The notes under the pieces were generated by a model that did no database searches, was not told where the DNA came from, and saw only the letters and a list, made by a program, of their open reading frames with translations. A DNA stretch of 12,561 nt from the NCBI GenBank assembly GCA_902796375.1, contig CADBOW010000058.1, forward strand, positions 1-12,561, read 5' to 3'. The DNA is from an uncultured Lachnospiraceae bacterium. Lineage in GTDB: Bacteria > Bacillota > Clostridia > Lachnospirales > Lachnospiraceae. The translations under genes were made by a program, and so were the position numbers. Below are positions 5,749-12,561 of the stretch, piece after piece; position 1 is the stretch's first letter, and every line of letters begins with the position of its first letter.

Positions 5749-6918
5749 CTACTCTCCGGCCTTGATCAGCGCATCCGCAAGTGCCTCCAGCTGCGGAAGA
5801 TCCGTATCCTTCATTGCGGAGCGAATTGTAACCACCGGCTCCAGCACCTCCACACCCTTCATGGGTTCCAGAAGCCCCCGGATGGTTCTTGCAGCCGTGG
5901 GTGCCCACGAACCGTTCTCCAGGATTCCGATCTTCCGATTCTGGAATCCTTTATAGCCAAGATGCGTCAGCAGATCATGCATGGGAAGGAACACGCCGCC
6001 GTCATAACTGGAGGCTGCCAGCACCATACGGTCATGCCGGAATGCATCCTCAACGATCTCAGCCATATCCTCTCTGGAGATCTCACTGACCACCACCCGT
6101 TCTTCACCCTTTGCCAGAAGGAGCTCTTCCAGCTTTCTTGCGGCCTGAAGCGTATTTCCGTGAATGGACGCCACTGCTATGAATACGCCCTTGGATTCTG
6201 CCTTGTAGCTGCTCCAGGTATCATAAAGTCCGATATAGTATTCCAGATTCTCCGAAAGGATCGGTCCGTGAAGCGGTGCTATGATACGGATATCCAGCTG
6301 CGCCGCCTTCTTCAGGAGCATCTGTACCGGTGCGCCGTATTTTCCTACGATATTGAAGTAATATCTCCGTGCTTCACATGCCCAGTCCTCATCCGTGTCC
6401 AGTGTTCCGAACTTCCCGAAGGCGTCTGCCGCGAAGAAGACCTGTTCCGACTGTTCATAGGTCATCATAACCTCCGGCCAGTGTACCATGGGAGCCAGAA
6501 GGAACTGCAGCGTATGGGTTCCGAGGGACAGAGTGTCTCCCTCCTTTACCGTGACCACCTTCTCTCCGATCTCTATCGGATAGAACTGGGGAAGCATCTG
6601 AAATGTCTTTGCATTTCCCACCAGTCGGATCTCCGGGTACAGACTGAGCAGCCGCATAAGGCTTCCGGAATGATCCGGCTCCATATGCTGGATCACCACA
6701 TAATCCGGTGTGCGGCCTGCCAGCTCCCGCTGCAGGTTCTCGATCCATCCGTCCACTCCGCGCTCATCCACAGTATCCATGATGGCGATCTTCTCATCCA
6801 GGATCAGGTAGGAATTATATGCCATTCCGTTGGGAACCTCATACTGGCTCTCAAACAGATCCAAATCCTTATCGTCTACGCCGATATAACGGATCGTATC
6901 CGTCAGCTTTCTGTCCAT
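5749..6918 (-). CDS. FprA family A-type flavoprotein (diiron oxygen/NO reductase)
   Basis: This 389-residue flavodiiron protein reduces oxygen to water or nitric oxide to N2O, protecting anaerobes. The metallo-beta-lactamase half has all diiron ligands: H78, E80, D82 and H83 in HMEPDHSG, H146 in APMVHWPE, D165 in AADAFGKFG and H217 in APLHGPIL. The flavodoxin half (from about residue 245) begins with the FMN phosphate loop SIHGNT (251-256). Length is that of class A enzymes, with no fused rubredoxin or flavin reductase domain, so electrons must come from separate carriers not seen here. The start at 6918 has GGAGG 7 nt upstream. It follows asnB by 26 bp and is probably in the same transcript. 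Oxygen versus NO preference cannot be decided from the sequence. Confidence 0.95.
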   Translation of the reverse strand: MDRKLTDTIRYIGVDDKDLDLFESQYEVPNGMAYNSYLILDEKIAIMDTVDERGVDGWIENLQRELAGRTPDYVVIQHMEPDHSGSLMRLLSLYPEIRLVGNAKTFQMLPQFYPIEIGEKVVTVKEGDTLSLGTHTLQFLLAPMVHWPEVMMTYEQSEQVFFAADAFGKFGTLDTDEDWACEARRYYFNIVGKYGAPVQMLLKKAAQLDIRIIAPLHGPILSENLEYYIGLYDTWSSYKAESKGVFIAVASIHGNTLQAARKLEELLLAKGEERVVVSEISREDMAEIVEDAFRHDRMVLAASSYDGGVFLPMHDLLTHLGYKGFQNRKIGILENGSWAPTAARTIRGLLEPMKGVEVLEPVVTIRSAMKDTDLPQLEALADALIKAGE

Positions 6919-6944
6919 ATTGTAACCTCCACTTACTATATGAT

Positions 6945-8774
6945 CTAATCAACGAAGTATGCCTTATACCACAGCAGAAATGCATATACGGTATACAGCT
7001 TTCTCTGATTGTTTGCCTTCTTCTCCTGATGATCCTTCAGCCACTGCAGCAGGATCTCCGTATGGAAGAATTCCTTTGCAAAGGGCTGATTGAACATATC
7101 ACGGAATTTGGAAGCATATTTTTCTTCCCAAAGCCACTGACGGATGGGAACCGGAAATCCCTTCTTCTTCCGCTTCACCCATTCCTCCGGAAGCACCTCC
7201 TCAGAGCTCTTCCGGAATACCGTCTTGGTCTGTTCCTTGCTGAGAAGCAGTTCACTGGGCAGTGTTCTGGCCAGCTTCCAAACCTTCCGATCCAGATACG
7301 GCACACGAAGCTCCAGCGAATGTGCCATGGTCATCTTGTCCGCCTTCAGCAGAATGTCATTCGGAAGCCATAGATGCATATCCAGATACATTTTCTTATG
7401 CAGCTCGTCCTTTCCCCGAACCCGGTCAAAGTAGGGTCTCGTCACATCCTGATAGGTAAGATCACTTCTGTAATCCTCCTGCAGCAGTTCATTTGCCTGC
7501 TCATTGTCCATGATAAACGCCTGACCGATATAGGAATCCTCCAGGTTCAGCGCATTCCGCTTGAAGAAATTCAGTCCCCGGTGTTCCTTATCACCGATCT
7601 TCTCTCCGATCTTCTTCCGAAGTCTCCAGGGAACGATCTTCTTATAGATATTTCCGGATCTGCTGGAATGATAGGTCTCATATCCGCCGAAGAACTCGTC
7701 CGCTCCCTCTCCGGAAAGAACGACCTTCAGATCCTCTGCGGCCATTTCCGAAAGGAAATACAAAGGAACCGCCGAAAGATTGGCATGTGGTTCATCCGAC
7801 TGATACTGAACCGCCGGGAGCGCCTCAAAGAATTCATCCGCCGTGATCTCACGCCTCTTATTCTTGATCTTCAGGATATCGCACAGCGCCTTGGCGTCGG
7901 TACTCTCATCGAAGCCGTCTGTCTTGAAGCCGACGGAGTAGGTCTTGTCCGGCCGGGCAAGGGTGGCAATGAAACTGGAATCCACACCGCCGGACAGGAA
8001 GGATCCCACCTCCACATCTGCGATCAGGTGGTATTTCACCGAATTCTCAACCTCATTGCGGATTTTGGATGCCGCATCCTCTTCTGTATATTCCTCTGGA
8101 CGGAAGGATGCGTTGAAATACTGTTCCGTCAGAAAATGCTTTCCGTCATAGGTGAAATAGGTTCCCGGCTCCAGCTTGTAAACGTTTCGGAAAATAGTCT
8201 CCTTCATGGGAGAATACTGGAAGATCAGATACATCTTCAGTGCTTCCTTATTTACTTCCTTCCGGAATGCAGGATGCGGAAGGAAGGATTTGATCTCAGA
8301 ACCGAACAGCAGGGTATCCCTCATTTTTGCATAATAAAACGGCTTGATCCCAAATGCGTCCCGGGCGCCGTACATGGTATGCTCCTGCTTATCATAGATC
8401 ACAAATGCAAACATACCGCGAAGCAGGGATGCGGTACGCTCCTTATATACCATATAGGCCTGCAGTATGGCTTCCGTATCCGAATTGGTCTGGAATACGG
8501 CGCCATTCTCCCGGATCAGCTTCTTACGGATCTCCTTGAAATTATAGATCTCTCCGTTAAATACGATCACATAGCGGCCATCCGCACTGTGCATCGGCTG
8601 GATCCCGTTCTCCAGATCGATGATGCTCAGTCTCCGGAAGCCAAGTCCTACATAGTCATCCGTAAAAATGCCGTCGGAATCCGGTCCTCTGTGAATGATC
8701 TTCTCGCTCATTGCGCGGGTCACCTGTTCACGGTCATAATCTCCGGTTCCGAAGAACCCAGAAAATCCACACAT
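6945..8774 (-). CDS. asnB: Asparagine synthase (glutamine-hydrolysing)
   Basis: This 609-residue protein makes asparagine from aspartate, ATP and glutamine-derived ammonia. The N-terminal glutaminase domain starts with the catalytic Cys2 (MCGFSGFFG; the Met must be removed) and contains RRLSIIDL (47-54), FNGEIYN (72-78) and SDTEAIL (98-104). The synthetase domain shows the PP-loop SGGVDSS (261-267), GEGADEFFGGY (355-365) and RVPYLD. Length matches the AsnB/AsnO class of Firmicutes. The ATG at 8774 is fixed by the need for Cys at position 2; its ribosome site is modest (GGGG, about 7 nt upstream). It is the first gene of a unit with fprA and degV and has a leader of about 75 nt with hairpins. 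It could also amidate another acceptor, as AsnB paralogues in sugar clusters do, but nothing nearby suggests that. Confidence 0.96.
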   Translation of the reverse strand: MCGFSGFFGTGDYDREQVTRAMSEKIIHRGPDSDGIFTDDYVGLGFRRLSIIDLENGIQPMHSADGRYVIVFNGEIYNFKEIRKKLIRENGAVFQTNSDTEAILQAYMVYKERTASLLRGMFAFVIYDKQEHTMYGARDAFGIKPFYYAKMRDTLLFGSEIKSFLPHPAFRKEVNKEALKMYLIFQYSPMKETIFRNVYKLEPGTYFTYDGKHFLTEQYFNASFRPEEYTEEDAASKIRNEVENSVKYHLIADVEVGSFLSGGVDSSFIATLARPDKTYSVGFKTDGFDESTDAKALCDILKIKNKRREITADEFFEALPAVQYQSDEPHANLSAVPLYFLSEMAAEDLKVVLSGEGADEFFGGYETYHSSRSGNIYKKIVPWRLRKKIGEKIGDKEHRGLNFFKRNALNLEDSYIGQAFIMDNEQANELLQEDYRSDLTYQDVTRPYFDRVRGKDELHKKMYLDMHLWLPNDILLKADKMTMAHSLELRVPYLDRKVWKLARTLPSELLLSKEQTKTVFRKSSEEVLPEEWVKRKKKGFPVPIRQWLWEEKYASKFRDMFNQPFAKEFFHTEILLQWLKDHQEKKANNQRKLYTVYAFLLWYKAYFVD

Positions 8775-8788
8775 ATTTCTGCCCCATA

Positions 8789-8848
8789 TCGCCCGCTCTG
8801 ATCAGCGGCGACTGCCTTTCTAATTTGTCTTCGATCGGTGCGCACACC
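8789..8848 (-). promoter_or_regulatory. Structured 5' leader of the asnB mRNA
   Basis: Two hairpins are seen on the minus strand. GGTG-TGCG-CACC (8848-8837) lies at the very start of the predicted transcript. TCG-CCGCT, loop GATCAG, AGCGG-G-CGA (8811-8789) is an 8-bp stem with one bulged G, placed directly before the weak ribosome site of asnB. The second could control access to that site. No known riboswitch class was recognised. Confidence 0.4.
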
Positions 8849-8855
8849 TTTCTTT

Positions 8856-8884
8856 ATTGTAGCAACTTTGTCAGGGAAAGTAAA
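8856..8884 (-). promoter_or_regulatory. Probable sigma-A promoter for asnB-fprA-degV
   Basis: On the minus strand TTTACT (8884-8879), a 17-bp spacer and TACAAT (8861-8856) predict a start near 8849. The -35 box coincides with the T-rich tail of the terminator of the upstream EAL gene. Confidence 0.65.
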
Positions 8885-8915
8885 GAGGCGGAACCCTTTT
8901 GTTTTGTCCGCCTCT
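8877..8915 (-). terminator. Rho-independent terminator of the EAL-domain gene
   Basis: On the minus strand AGAGGCGGA and TCCGCCTCT (8915-8907 and 8892-8884) form a perfect 9-bp GC-rich stem around a 14-nt A-rich loop, followed by TTTACTTT. It begins 14 bp after the stop codon of the EAL gene. Confidence 0.8.
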
Positions 8916-8928
8916 AACCTTCATTCCT

Positions 8929-10851
8929 TCAGATGCTCTTATCAAAATACTCCGTCAGACGCTCGATGGGGATGGGCTTCGAATACATATACCCCTGGAG
9001 GTACTTCGCCTCCATCCTCATGCAGCGCTGCTCATCATCCATGGTTTCCACACCTTCATACAGTACGGAATAATTCATATCACTGAACATCTGCGCCAGA
9101 TGCGATACCATCATTTCCGATTTCTGATCCGAACCGGATGCGATCAGCATGGAACGGTCGAATTTGATGATATCAAAGGGCAGCTCCATGATACGCTCGA
9201 AATTGGAATATCCCGTTCCGAAATCGTCCAGATAGAACTTGATCCCATTCTCCTTCAGCTCGTTGATCTTGGACTTCATGATCATGAAGTCGCTCTCGCT
9301 CCTGCTCTCCGTAAGCTCGATGGCGATCTTCCCGAAGGGGATTCCGGACCGCTCGATCACCCGGTTGATATCATAGCAGAAATTGTCATCCCGAAGCTCC
9401 AGCGCCGAGATATTGACTGAGATCCGAACCATCTGGTAGCCTTCATCCATCATTTTCCGGATCCGGTTACAGGTTTTATTCAGGATCACAAGGCTCAGCT
9501 GATGGATAAAATGATATTCCTCGGCTATGGGAATAAATACATCCGGGAATACCTTTCCCAGCTCCAGGAGCTGAAGCCGCATCAGAGCCTCCGCCGTATC
9601 ATAGCTGCGCGTGCTGATGTTATAAACCGGCTGACAGTATACCTCCACCCGGGGATCGTTTAGATCCCCCTTCTTACAGATGTCCTGGAGTTCGTGAATG
9701 ATATATTTCTGTTTCCGATATTCATTCACATCCTTATCCGTAAGATAATGCACTTCATTTTCCTTCATAGTGCTCTCCGCATACCGGATCAGGCTTACGT
9801 ACTCACGATCGGCACTGATCTCCTCAATGGAATTCAGTATCACGATCTTGAAGGGAAGCCGGTACTTCGGATATTCCTCATCGAAGGCATTCAGCATCTT
9901 GTTTACGATATTCTCATAATTCGGATTCTTCACTTTGTCAGCCACAAGCACCAGACGTCCGTTGGTCACCTGGAACATGGCCGCTCCGCGGAAGAAGTCA
10001 GCGGTAAAATGCCGGATCACTTCCTTGATCCCGTTCGGATATTGCTTTCCTTCTTCATCCAGATCAATGAAAAGGAGACTCATCAGAACCATTTCATGCT
10101 TCCTACGGTGCTGATCCCCTATCATTTCCTCAAATGCGGATGCATCGATAGCTCCCATCTCCAGATCGTAGGGATGTGAATGCATCAGATATAGTACCGC
10201 CAGTTCCGGGAAAAGGAATGTGGCAACCGTATAGGAGGTCTGCCCGAAGTATTCCTGCATGAACAGGATAAAGAATGATACGAGGGTACAGCCGAACACT
10301 CCACGCATGACCTGCTTATAGATCGTCTTCCGATACCGTACCAGAAGATAAAATATAACGACGCAGAGGACCGGATATGCGATATAGAACAGATTCGCCC
10401 CATTCACGATGGTCCCGTCATCCTTCAGGTGGAATCCCCAATCGAAGGGAATGGACAGATACTCCAGAATGACCATGACCAGCATAAAGCCACCGGAAGG
10501 AATGATCATTTGAACCAGAATATTGTGTCCCAGATGCATCTGTTCTTTAATATAGATTATGTACAGGAACAGATCCAGATACAGAAGGCTGTGATAGGAT
10601 GCATACAGCGTCTGGATCAGATTGTGAGAAACAACCGCCTCCTTCGCAAGAAGCACATGAAACATAACACTTGCAAATGCGGCAAGCATCAGAACCGCCA
10701 GCTGTATACGGAATACCAGATAGGTTTTGCTGTTTGCGATATAGGCGATGGACATCAGAATAAGAAACACAAAACAGATCGACATTACAAGAATATCGCC
10801 GACCGGTGTGTAATTTCCGTAATAATATGTTTCCGTTATAGCCGGAGCCAT
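8929..10851 (-). CDS. Membrane-bound EAL-domain c-di-GMP phosphodiesterase with degenerate GGDEF
   Basis: This protein has about 640 residues in three parts. Residues 15-225 hold about seven hydrophobic helices, a membrane sensor module I cannot name. Residues about 250-365 resemble a GGDEF domain (LLFIDLDEEG), but the active site reads FQVTNGRLVLV where GGDEF is expected, so it cannot make c-di-GMP. Residues about 395-640 form an EAL domain with all catalytic positions: EAL (421-423), N480 in SVNIS, E512 in ELTES, DDFGTGYS (542-549), K563 and D565 in IKFDRS, E599 in YEGVET and Q619 in LQGY. It should therefore be an active c-di-GMP phosphodiesterase, probably tuned by the membrane part. I prefer ATG 10851 because GGGGGTGG lies 5 nt upstream. 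The longer frame starts at 10887 (12 more residues) but has no ribosome site and almost touches a -10 box. A monocistronic unit with its own terminator. Confidence 0.9.
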   Translation of the reverse strand: MAPAITETYYYGNYTPVGDILVMSICFVFLILMSIAYIANSKTYLVFRIQLAVLMLAAFASVMFHVLLAKEAVVSHNLIQTLYASYHSLLYLDLFLYIIYIKEQMHLGHNILVQMIIPSGGFMLVMVILEYLSIPFDWGFHLKDDGTIVNGANLFYIAYPVLCVVIFYLLVRYRKTIYKQVMRGVFGCTLVSFFILFMQEYFGQTSYTVATFLFPELAVLYLMHSHPYDLEMGAIDASAFEEMIGDQHRRKHEMVLMSLLFIDLDEEGKQYPNGIKEVIRHFTADFFRGAAMFQVTNGRLVLVADKVKNPNYENIVNKMLNAFDEEYPKYRLPFKIVILNSIEEISADREYVSLIRYAESTMKENEVHYLTDKDVNEYRKQKYIIHELQDICKKGDLNDPRVEVYCQPVYNISTRSYDTAEALMRLQLLELGKVFPDVFIPIAEEYHFIHQLSLVILNKTCNRIRKMMDEGYQMVRISVNISALELRDDNFCYDINRVIERSGIPFGKIAIELTESRSESDFMIMKSKINELKENGIKFYLDDFGTGYSNFERIMELPFDIIKFDRSMLIASGSDQKSEMMVSHLAQMFSDMNYSVLYEGVETMDDEQRCMRMEAKYLQGYMYSKPIPIERLTEYFDKSI

Positions 10852-10889
10852 ATCGTCCACCCCCAAAATAAGAAAAGAATAACTCATTT

Positions 10890-10942
10890 AGTATATCACA
10901 TCATGGTTCCCATTCCTATCTTTTTTTTTAAATCACTGTCAA
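10890..10942 (-). promoter_or_regulatory. Promoter candidates for the EAL-domain gene
   Basis: Two overlapping options are seen on the minus strand. First, an extended -10 TG-A-TATACT (10898-10890) with a poor -35, which would start the message near the upstream ATG and favour the start at 10851. Second, a perfect TTGACA (10942-10937) with an 18-bp spacer that contains an A9 run and a poor -10 (TAGGAA). Confidence 0.4.
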
Positions 10943-11025
10943 ATAATCCCTGGCAGGATTCTCATCACATAAATTGTCCTTCAGCGTTCATGTATGACCA
11001 CAAATGCCTTTCCCGACCCGTATCG

Positions 11026-11057
11026 CATAAAAATACCCCGGACATAAATGCCCGGGG
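11026..11057 (-). terminator. Rho-independent terminator of the HU gene
   Basis: On the minus strand CCCCGGGCA and TGTCCGGGG (with one G-T pair) form a 9-bp stem around a 4-nt loop (11057-11036), followed by TATTTTTATG. It lies 18 bp after the HU stop codon. Confidence 0.85.
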
Positions 11058-11075
11058 CGAGAGTTGCAAAAAAAC

Positions 11076-11378
11076 TTATTTCTTCTTTGCTTTCTTAGCC
11101 GGCTTGCTGTTAACCTTCTCCTTCAGAGCTGCACCAGCCTTGAACTTCGGCTGCTTAGCTGCCTTGATCTTGATGGTCTCACCGGTCTGCGGATTGCGGC
11201 CTGTACGAGCTGCTCTCTTACCAACTTCGAATGTACCGAAGCCGATCAGCTGAACCTTGCCGTCCTTCTGAAGCTCGTCAGATACTACTTCTACAAATGC
11301 CTTAACAGCTGCTTCTGCATCCTTCTTGGAGATGCCTGCTTCTGCAGCGATTGCTGCAACAAGTTCTGTCTTGTTCAT
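11076..11378 (-). CDS. HU family DNA-binding protein
   Basis: This 100-residue, highly basic nucleoid protein binds and bends DNA as a dimer. It begins MNKTELVAAIAAEAGISKKDA, the standard HU dimerisation helices, then GKVQLIGFGTFEVGKRAARTGRNPQTGE (about 41-68), the family signature and DNA-binding arm with the intercalating Pro in RNPQTG. The body ends near residue 90, followed by about 10 extra residues (SKPAKKAKKK), a short Lys/Ala tail longer than in classical 90-residue HU. The ATG at 11378 has AAAGGAAG about 9 nt upstream. It has its own strong promoter and terminator, so it is a single-gene unit expected to be highly expressed. Sequence cannot separate a general HU from a specialised paralogue. 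Confidence 0.97.
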   Translation of the reverse strand: MNKTELVAAIAAEAGISKKDAEAAVKAFVEVVSDELQKDGKVQLIGFGTFEVGKRAARTGRNPQTGETIKIKAAKQPKFKAGAALKEKVNSKPAKKAKKK

Positions 11379-11426
11379 GTTCTTTGCTTCCTTTCATAAT
11401 TAGGATTTTGTTTTTTTACATGGCTT

Positions 11427-11455
11427 ATTATACACGGCTTTGTTTTAGATTTCAA
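11427..11455 (-). promoter_or_regulatory. Strong sigma-A promoter for the HU gene
   Basis: On the minus strand TTGAAA (11455-11450), a 17-bp spacer and a perfect TATAAT (11432-11427) predict a start near 11420 and a leader of about 40 nt. The surrounding 11400-11540 stretch is AT-rich and holds no other gene. Confidence 0.85.
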
Positions 11456-11511
11456 TAGATTTCCGCAAGATATTGTGGTTTTTTTAACAAAATAGTACTA
11501 ATAATCGCCTA

Positions 11512-11570
11512 TTTTACGGGATTTTTCAGATTTAGGTTACATAAAGCCCTTGTTTTACGGGCTTTTTCAG
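11512..11570. repeat. 18-bp direct repeat and hairpin over the folP 3' end
   Basis: TTTTACGGG-A/C-TTTTTCAG occurs at 11512-11529 and 11553-11570, differing at one base; the second copy covers the folP stop codon (11567-11569). AAAGCCC (11543-11549) and GGGCTTT (11559-11565) form a 7-bp stem. On the plus strand it is followed by T residues, like a terminator pointing towards folP; on the minus strand it has no T-tail. It may mark the folP transcript end, but its orientation is odd. Confidence 0.55.
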
Positions 11571-12463
11571 CCCTCACTTCTGATCTTTTCCCAAAAATCA
11601 AGGGCTTTCCGGTTCCCTTTTACGTCATGGACACGGACAAAGCTGTATCCTGCCTCTGCTGCAAATATGGAGGTTACGATCGTTCCCTCTTCCCTTTCCA
11701 TGGGTGGAACCCCCAGAATATTTCCGATGACGGATTTTCTGGAAGCCCCCAGTAGCATATCACAGTTCCCCACCTTAAGCTGTGCCAGCTCTGCGAGACA
11801 CCTCTGATTTTCCTCCTGGGTCTTGGCAAATCCAACCCCCGGATCCAGCAGGATCCGGTCCCGGGGGATTCCCGCATCCTCTGCGATCCGTATGGAGCGC
11901 TCCAGTCCTTCTCTCACCCGTAGAAGCACATCCTTCCTGCCCTCGGGGGAAACTCCGGACCTGATCCACTGGTCCTCGGTTCTCAGATCTACGTTCCGTT
12001 CCATCAGATCATTATGCATCAGAACCACAGGCTTCCCGTGCCTTGCAACCACCTCTGCCATGGTTTCCGATCCCTCAGCTTCCTCATGCAGTTCTTCATA
12101 ACGAAATCCCCAGATATCATTCGCCAGATCCGCACCGGCGGAGAAAGCCGCATCCATCACCTCCGCCTTATAGGTATCCACGGAAACGGGAACTTCATAT
12201 TCCGCCCGGATGGCTTCGATGGCCGGCAGCAGACGTTCCTTCTCTTCCTCCTTCGATACAAGGATCGCTCCGGGCCTGGTGCTCTCCGCTCCCAGATCCA
12301 CCACATCCACGCCGCACTGAATCATTTCCTTTACACAGTATAAAATATCATCTCTGGATCCGAACCTGCCTCCGTCCGAGAAGGAATCCGGTGTCAGGTT
12401 CAGGATGCCCATGATATACACATGGTTGTTTCTTTTCGAAAAATCACGTCCTCTGATCCACAT
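11567..12463 (-). CDS. folP: Dihydropteroate synthase
   Basis: This 298-residue enzyme joins p-aminobenzoate to the pterin pyrophosphate in folate synthesis and is the sulfonamide target. Motifs in order: MGILNLTPDSFSDGG (18-32, first family signature, N22), GAESTRPG (59-66, loop 2), VDTYKAEV with D96, NDIWGF with N115, LMHND (148-152), DPGVGFAKT (207-215), LLGASRKSVIG (237-247, K243) and the final RVHDV with R277 and H279. All substrate-binding residues expected for DHPS are present; NDIWGF and LMHND differ from the more common NDVSG and LMHMQG but keep the key Asn and His. The ATG at 12463 has AAGGG 8 nt upstream; an overlapping ATG nine bases earlier is out of frame. Other folate genes, if linked, lie beyond the right edge. 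HU follows but has its own promoter. Confidence 0.96.
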   Translation of the reverse strand: MWIRGRDFSKRNNHVYIMGILNLTPDSFSDGGRFGSRDDILYCVKEMIQCGVDVVDLGAESTRPGAILVSKEEEKERLLPAIEAIRAEYEVPVSVDTYKAEVMDAAFSAGADLANDIWGFRYEELHEEAEGSETMAEVVARHGKPVVLMHNDLMERNVDLRTEDQWIRSGVSPEGRKDVLLRVREGLERSIRIAEDAGIPRDRILLDPGVGFAKTQEENQRCLAELAQLKVGNCDMLLGASRKSVIGNILGVPPMEREEGTIVTSIFAAEAGYSFVRVHDVKGNRKALDFWEKIRSEG

Positions 12464-12482
12464 TTTTTCATCCCTTTACTTA

Positions 12483-12561
12483 TGTCGGTAACCCCTGTTT
12501 CATACGCGCATTTCACAGGCCGTTAATCCCAGTTTCATTCGCACATTGCGCATGTCGAAAA
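12483..12561. repeat. 35-bp imperfect tandem repeat upstream of folP, continuing past the window
   Basis: Units at 12483-12517 and 12518-12552 match at 26 of 35 positions, and 12553-12561 repeats the first bases of the unit (tgtcg), so at least a third copy begins at the edge. The conserved core on the minus strand is GCG-n-ATGAAAC-n-GGG. The period is not a multiple of three and all frames contain stops, so it is not a coding repeat. No gene is seen here; the region is the folP upstream sequence. Confidence 0.65.

Noticed and set aside
5692..6948. 418-codon open frame on the plus strand
   Set aside because: It lies fully antisense to the flavodiiron protein, which has all diiron ligands; the plus-strand peptide shows no domain and has no ribosome site. 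It is a codon-bias shadow.
7374..8801. 475-codon open frame on the plus strand
   Set aside because: It is antisense to asnB, whose motifs are complete; the peptide is Ile/Leu/His/Arg-rich without a recognisable fold.
10429..11253. 274-codon plus-strand frame crossing two genes
   Set aside because: It is antisense to both the EAL gene and HU and crosses the HU terminator; no family features.
12483..12561. CRISPR array
   Set aside because: The 35-bp units are directly adjacent without unique spacers and differ at 9 of 35 positions; no cas genes are seen.

Overview
The window reads as chromosomal DNA from a Gram-positive anaerobe of the class Clostridia, most likely a Lachnospiraceae gut bacterium. 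This is inferred from gene content and style: an A-type flavoprotein of the FprA family, a DegV protein, a TrpRS of the clostridial type, a small HD hydrolase, strong GGAGG ribosome binding sites and clean -10/-35 promoters. No species can be named from sequence alone. No rRNA, tRNA, IS element, prophage or CRISPR array was seen.

Left region (1-2556, minus strand): a probable operon, read right to left. It holds a small SpoT/MESH1-like HD hydrolase (2045-2476), a tiny Glu/Pro/Lys-rich ORF made of internal repeats (1905-2036), an ABC-3 type metal transporter (ATPase 1127-1876 and permease 273-1130, overlapping by ATGA), and the start of a lipoprotein with a 24-bp tandem repeat (1-266, cut by the window edge). 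No classical solute-binding ZnuA is visible.

Middle region: a divergent intergenic stretch (2477-2672) carries one good promoter for each direction. To the right, trpS (2673-3761) and a monoacylglycerol-lipase-like alpha/beta hydrolase (3776-4720) form a two-gene plus-strand operon. It ends at a long hairpin (4733-4785) that faces a convergent minus-strand operon asnB-fprA-degV (8774 down to 4805). That operon starts from a promoter at 8856-8884, whose -35 box lies inside the terminator tail of the upstream gene.

Right region (all minus strand): a membrane-bound c-di-GMP phosphodiesterase with seven predicted TM helices, a degenerate GGDEF and an intact EAL domain (8929-10851); an HU-type nucleoid protein with its own strong promoter and terminator (11076-11378); and dihydropteroate synthase folP (11567-12463). 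Upstream of folP, the right edge holds a 35-bp imperfect tandem repeat that runs out of the window.

Most genes are ordinary housekeeping genes. The parts most worth a second look are the repeat-built microORF between an alarmone-hydrolase-like gene and a metal transporter, the 35-bp repeat array before folP, the alternative RNA hairpins in the trpS and asnB leaders, and the repeat and hairpin cluster over the folP stop codon.
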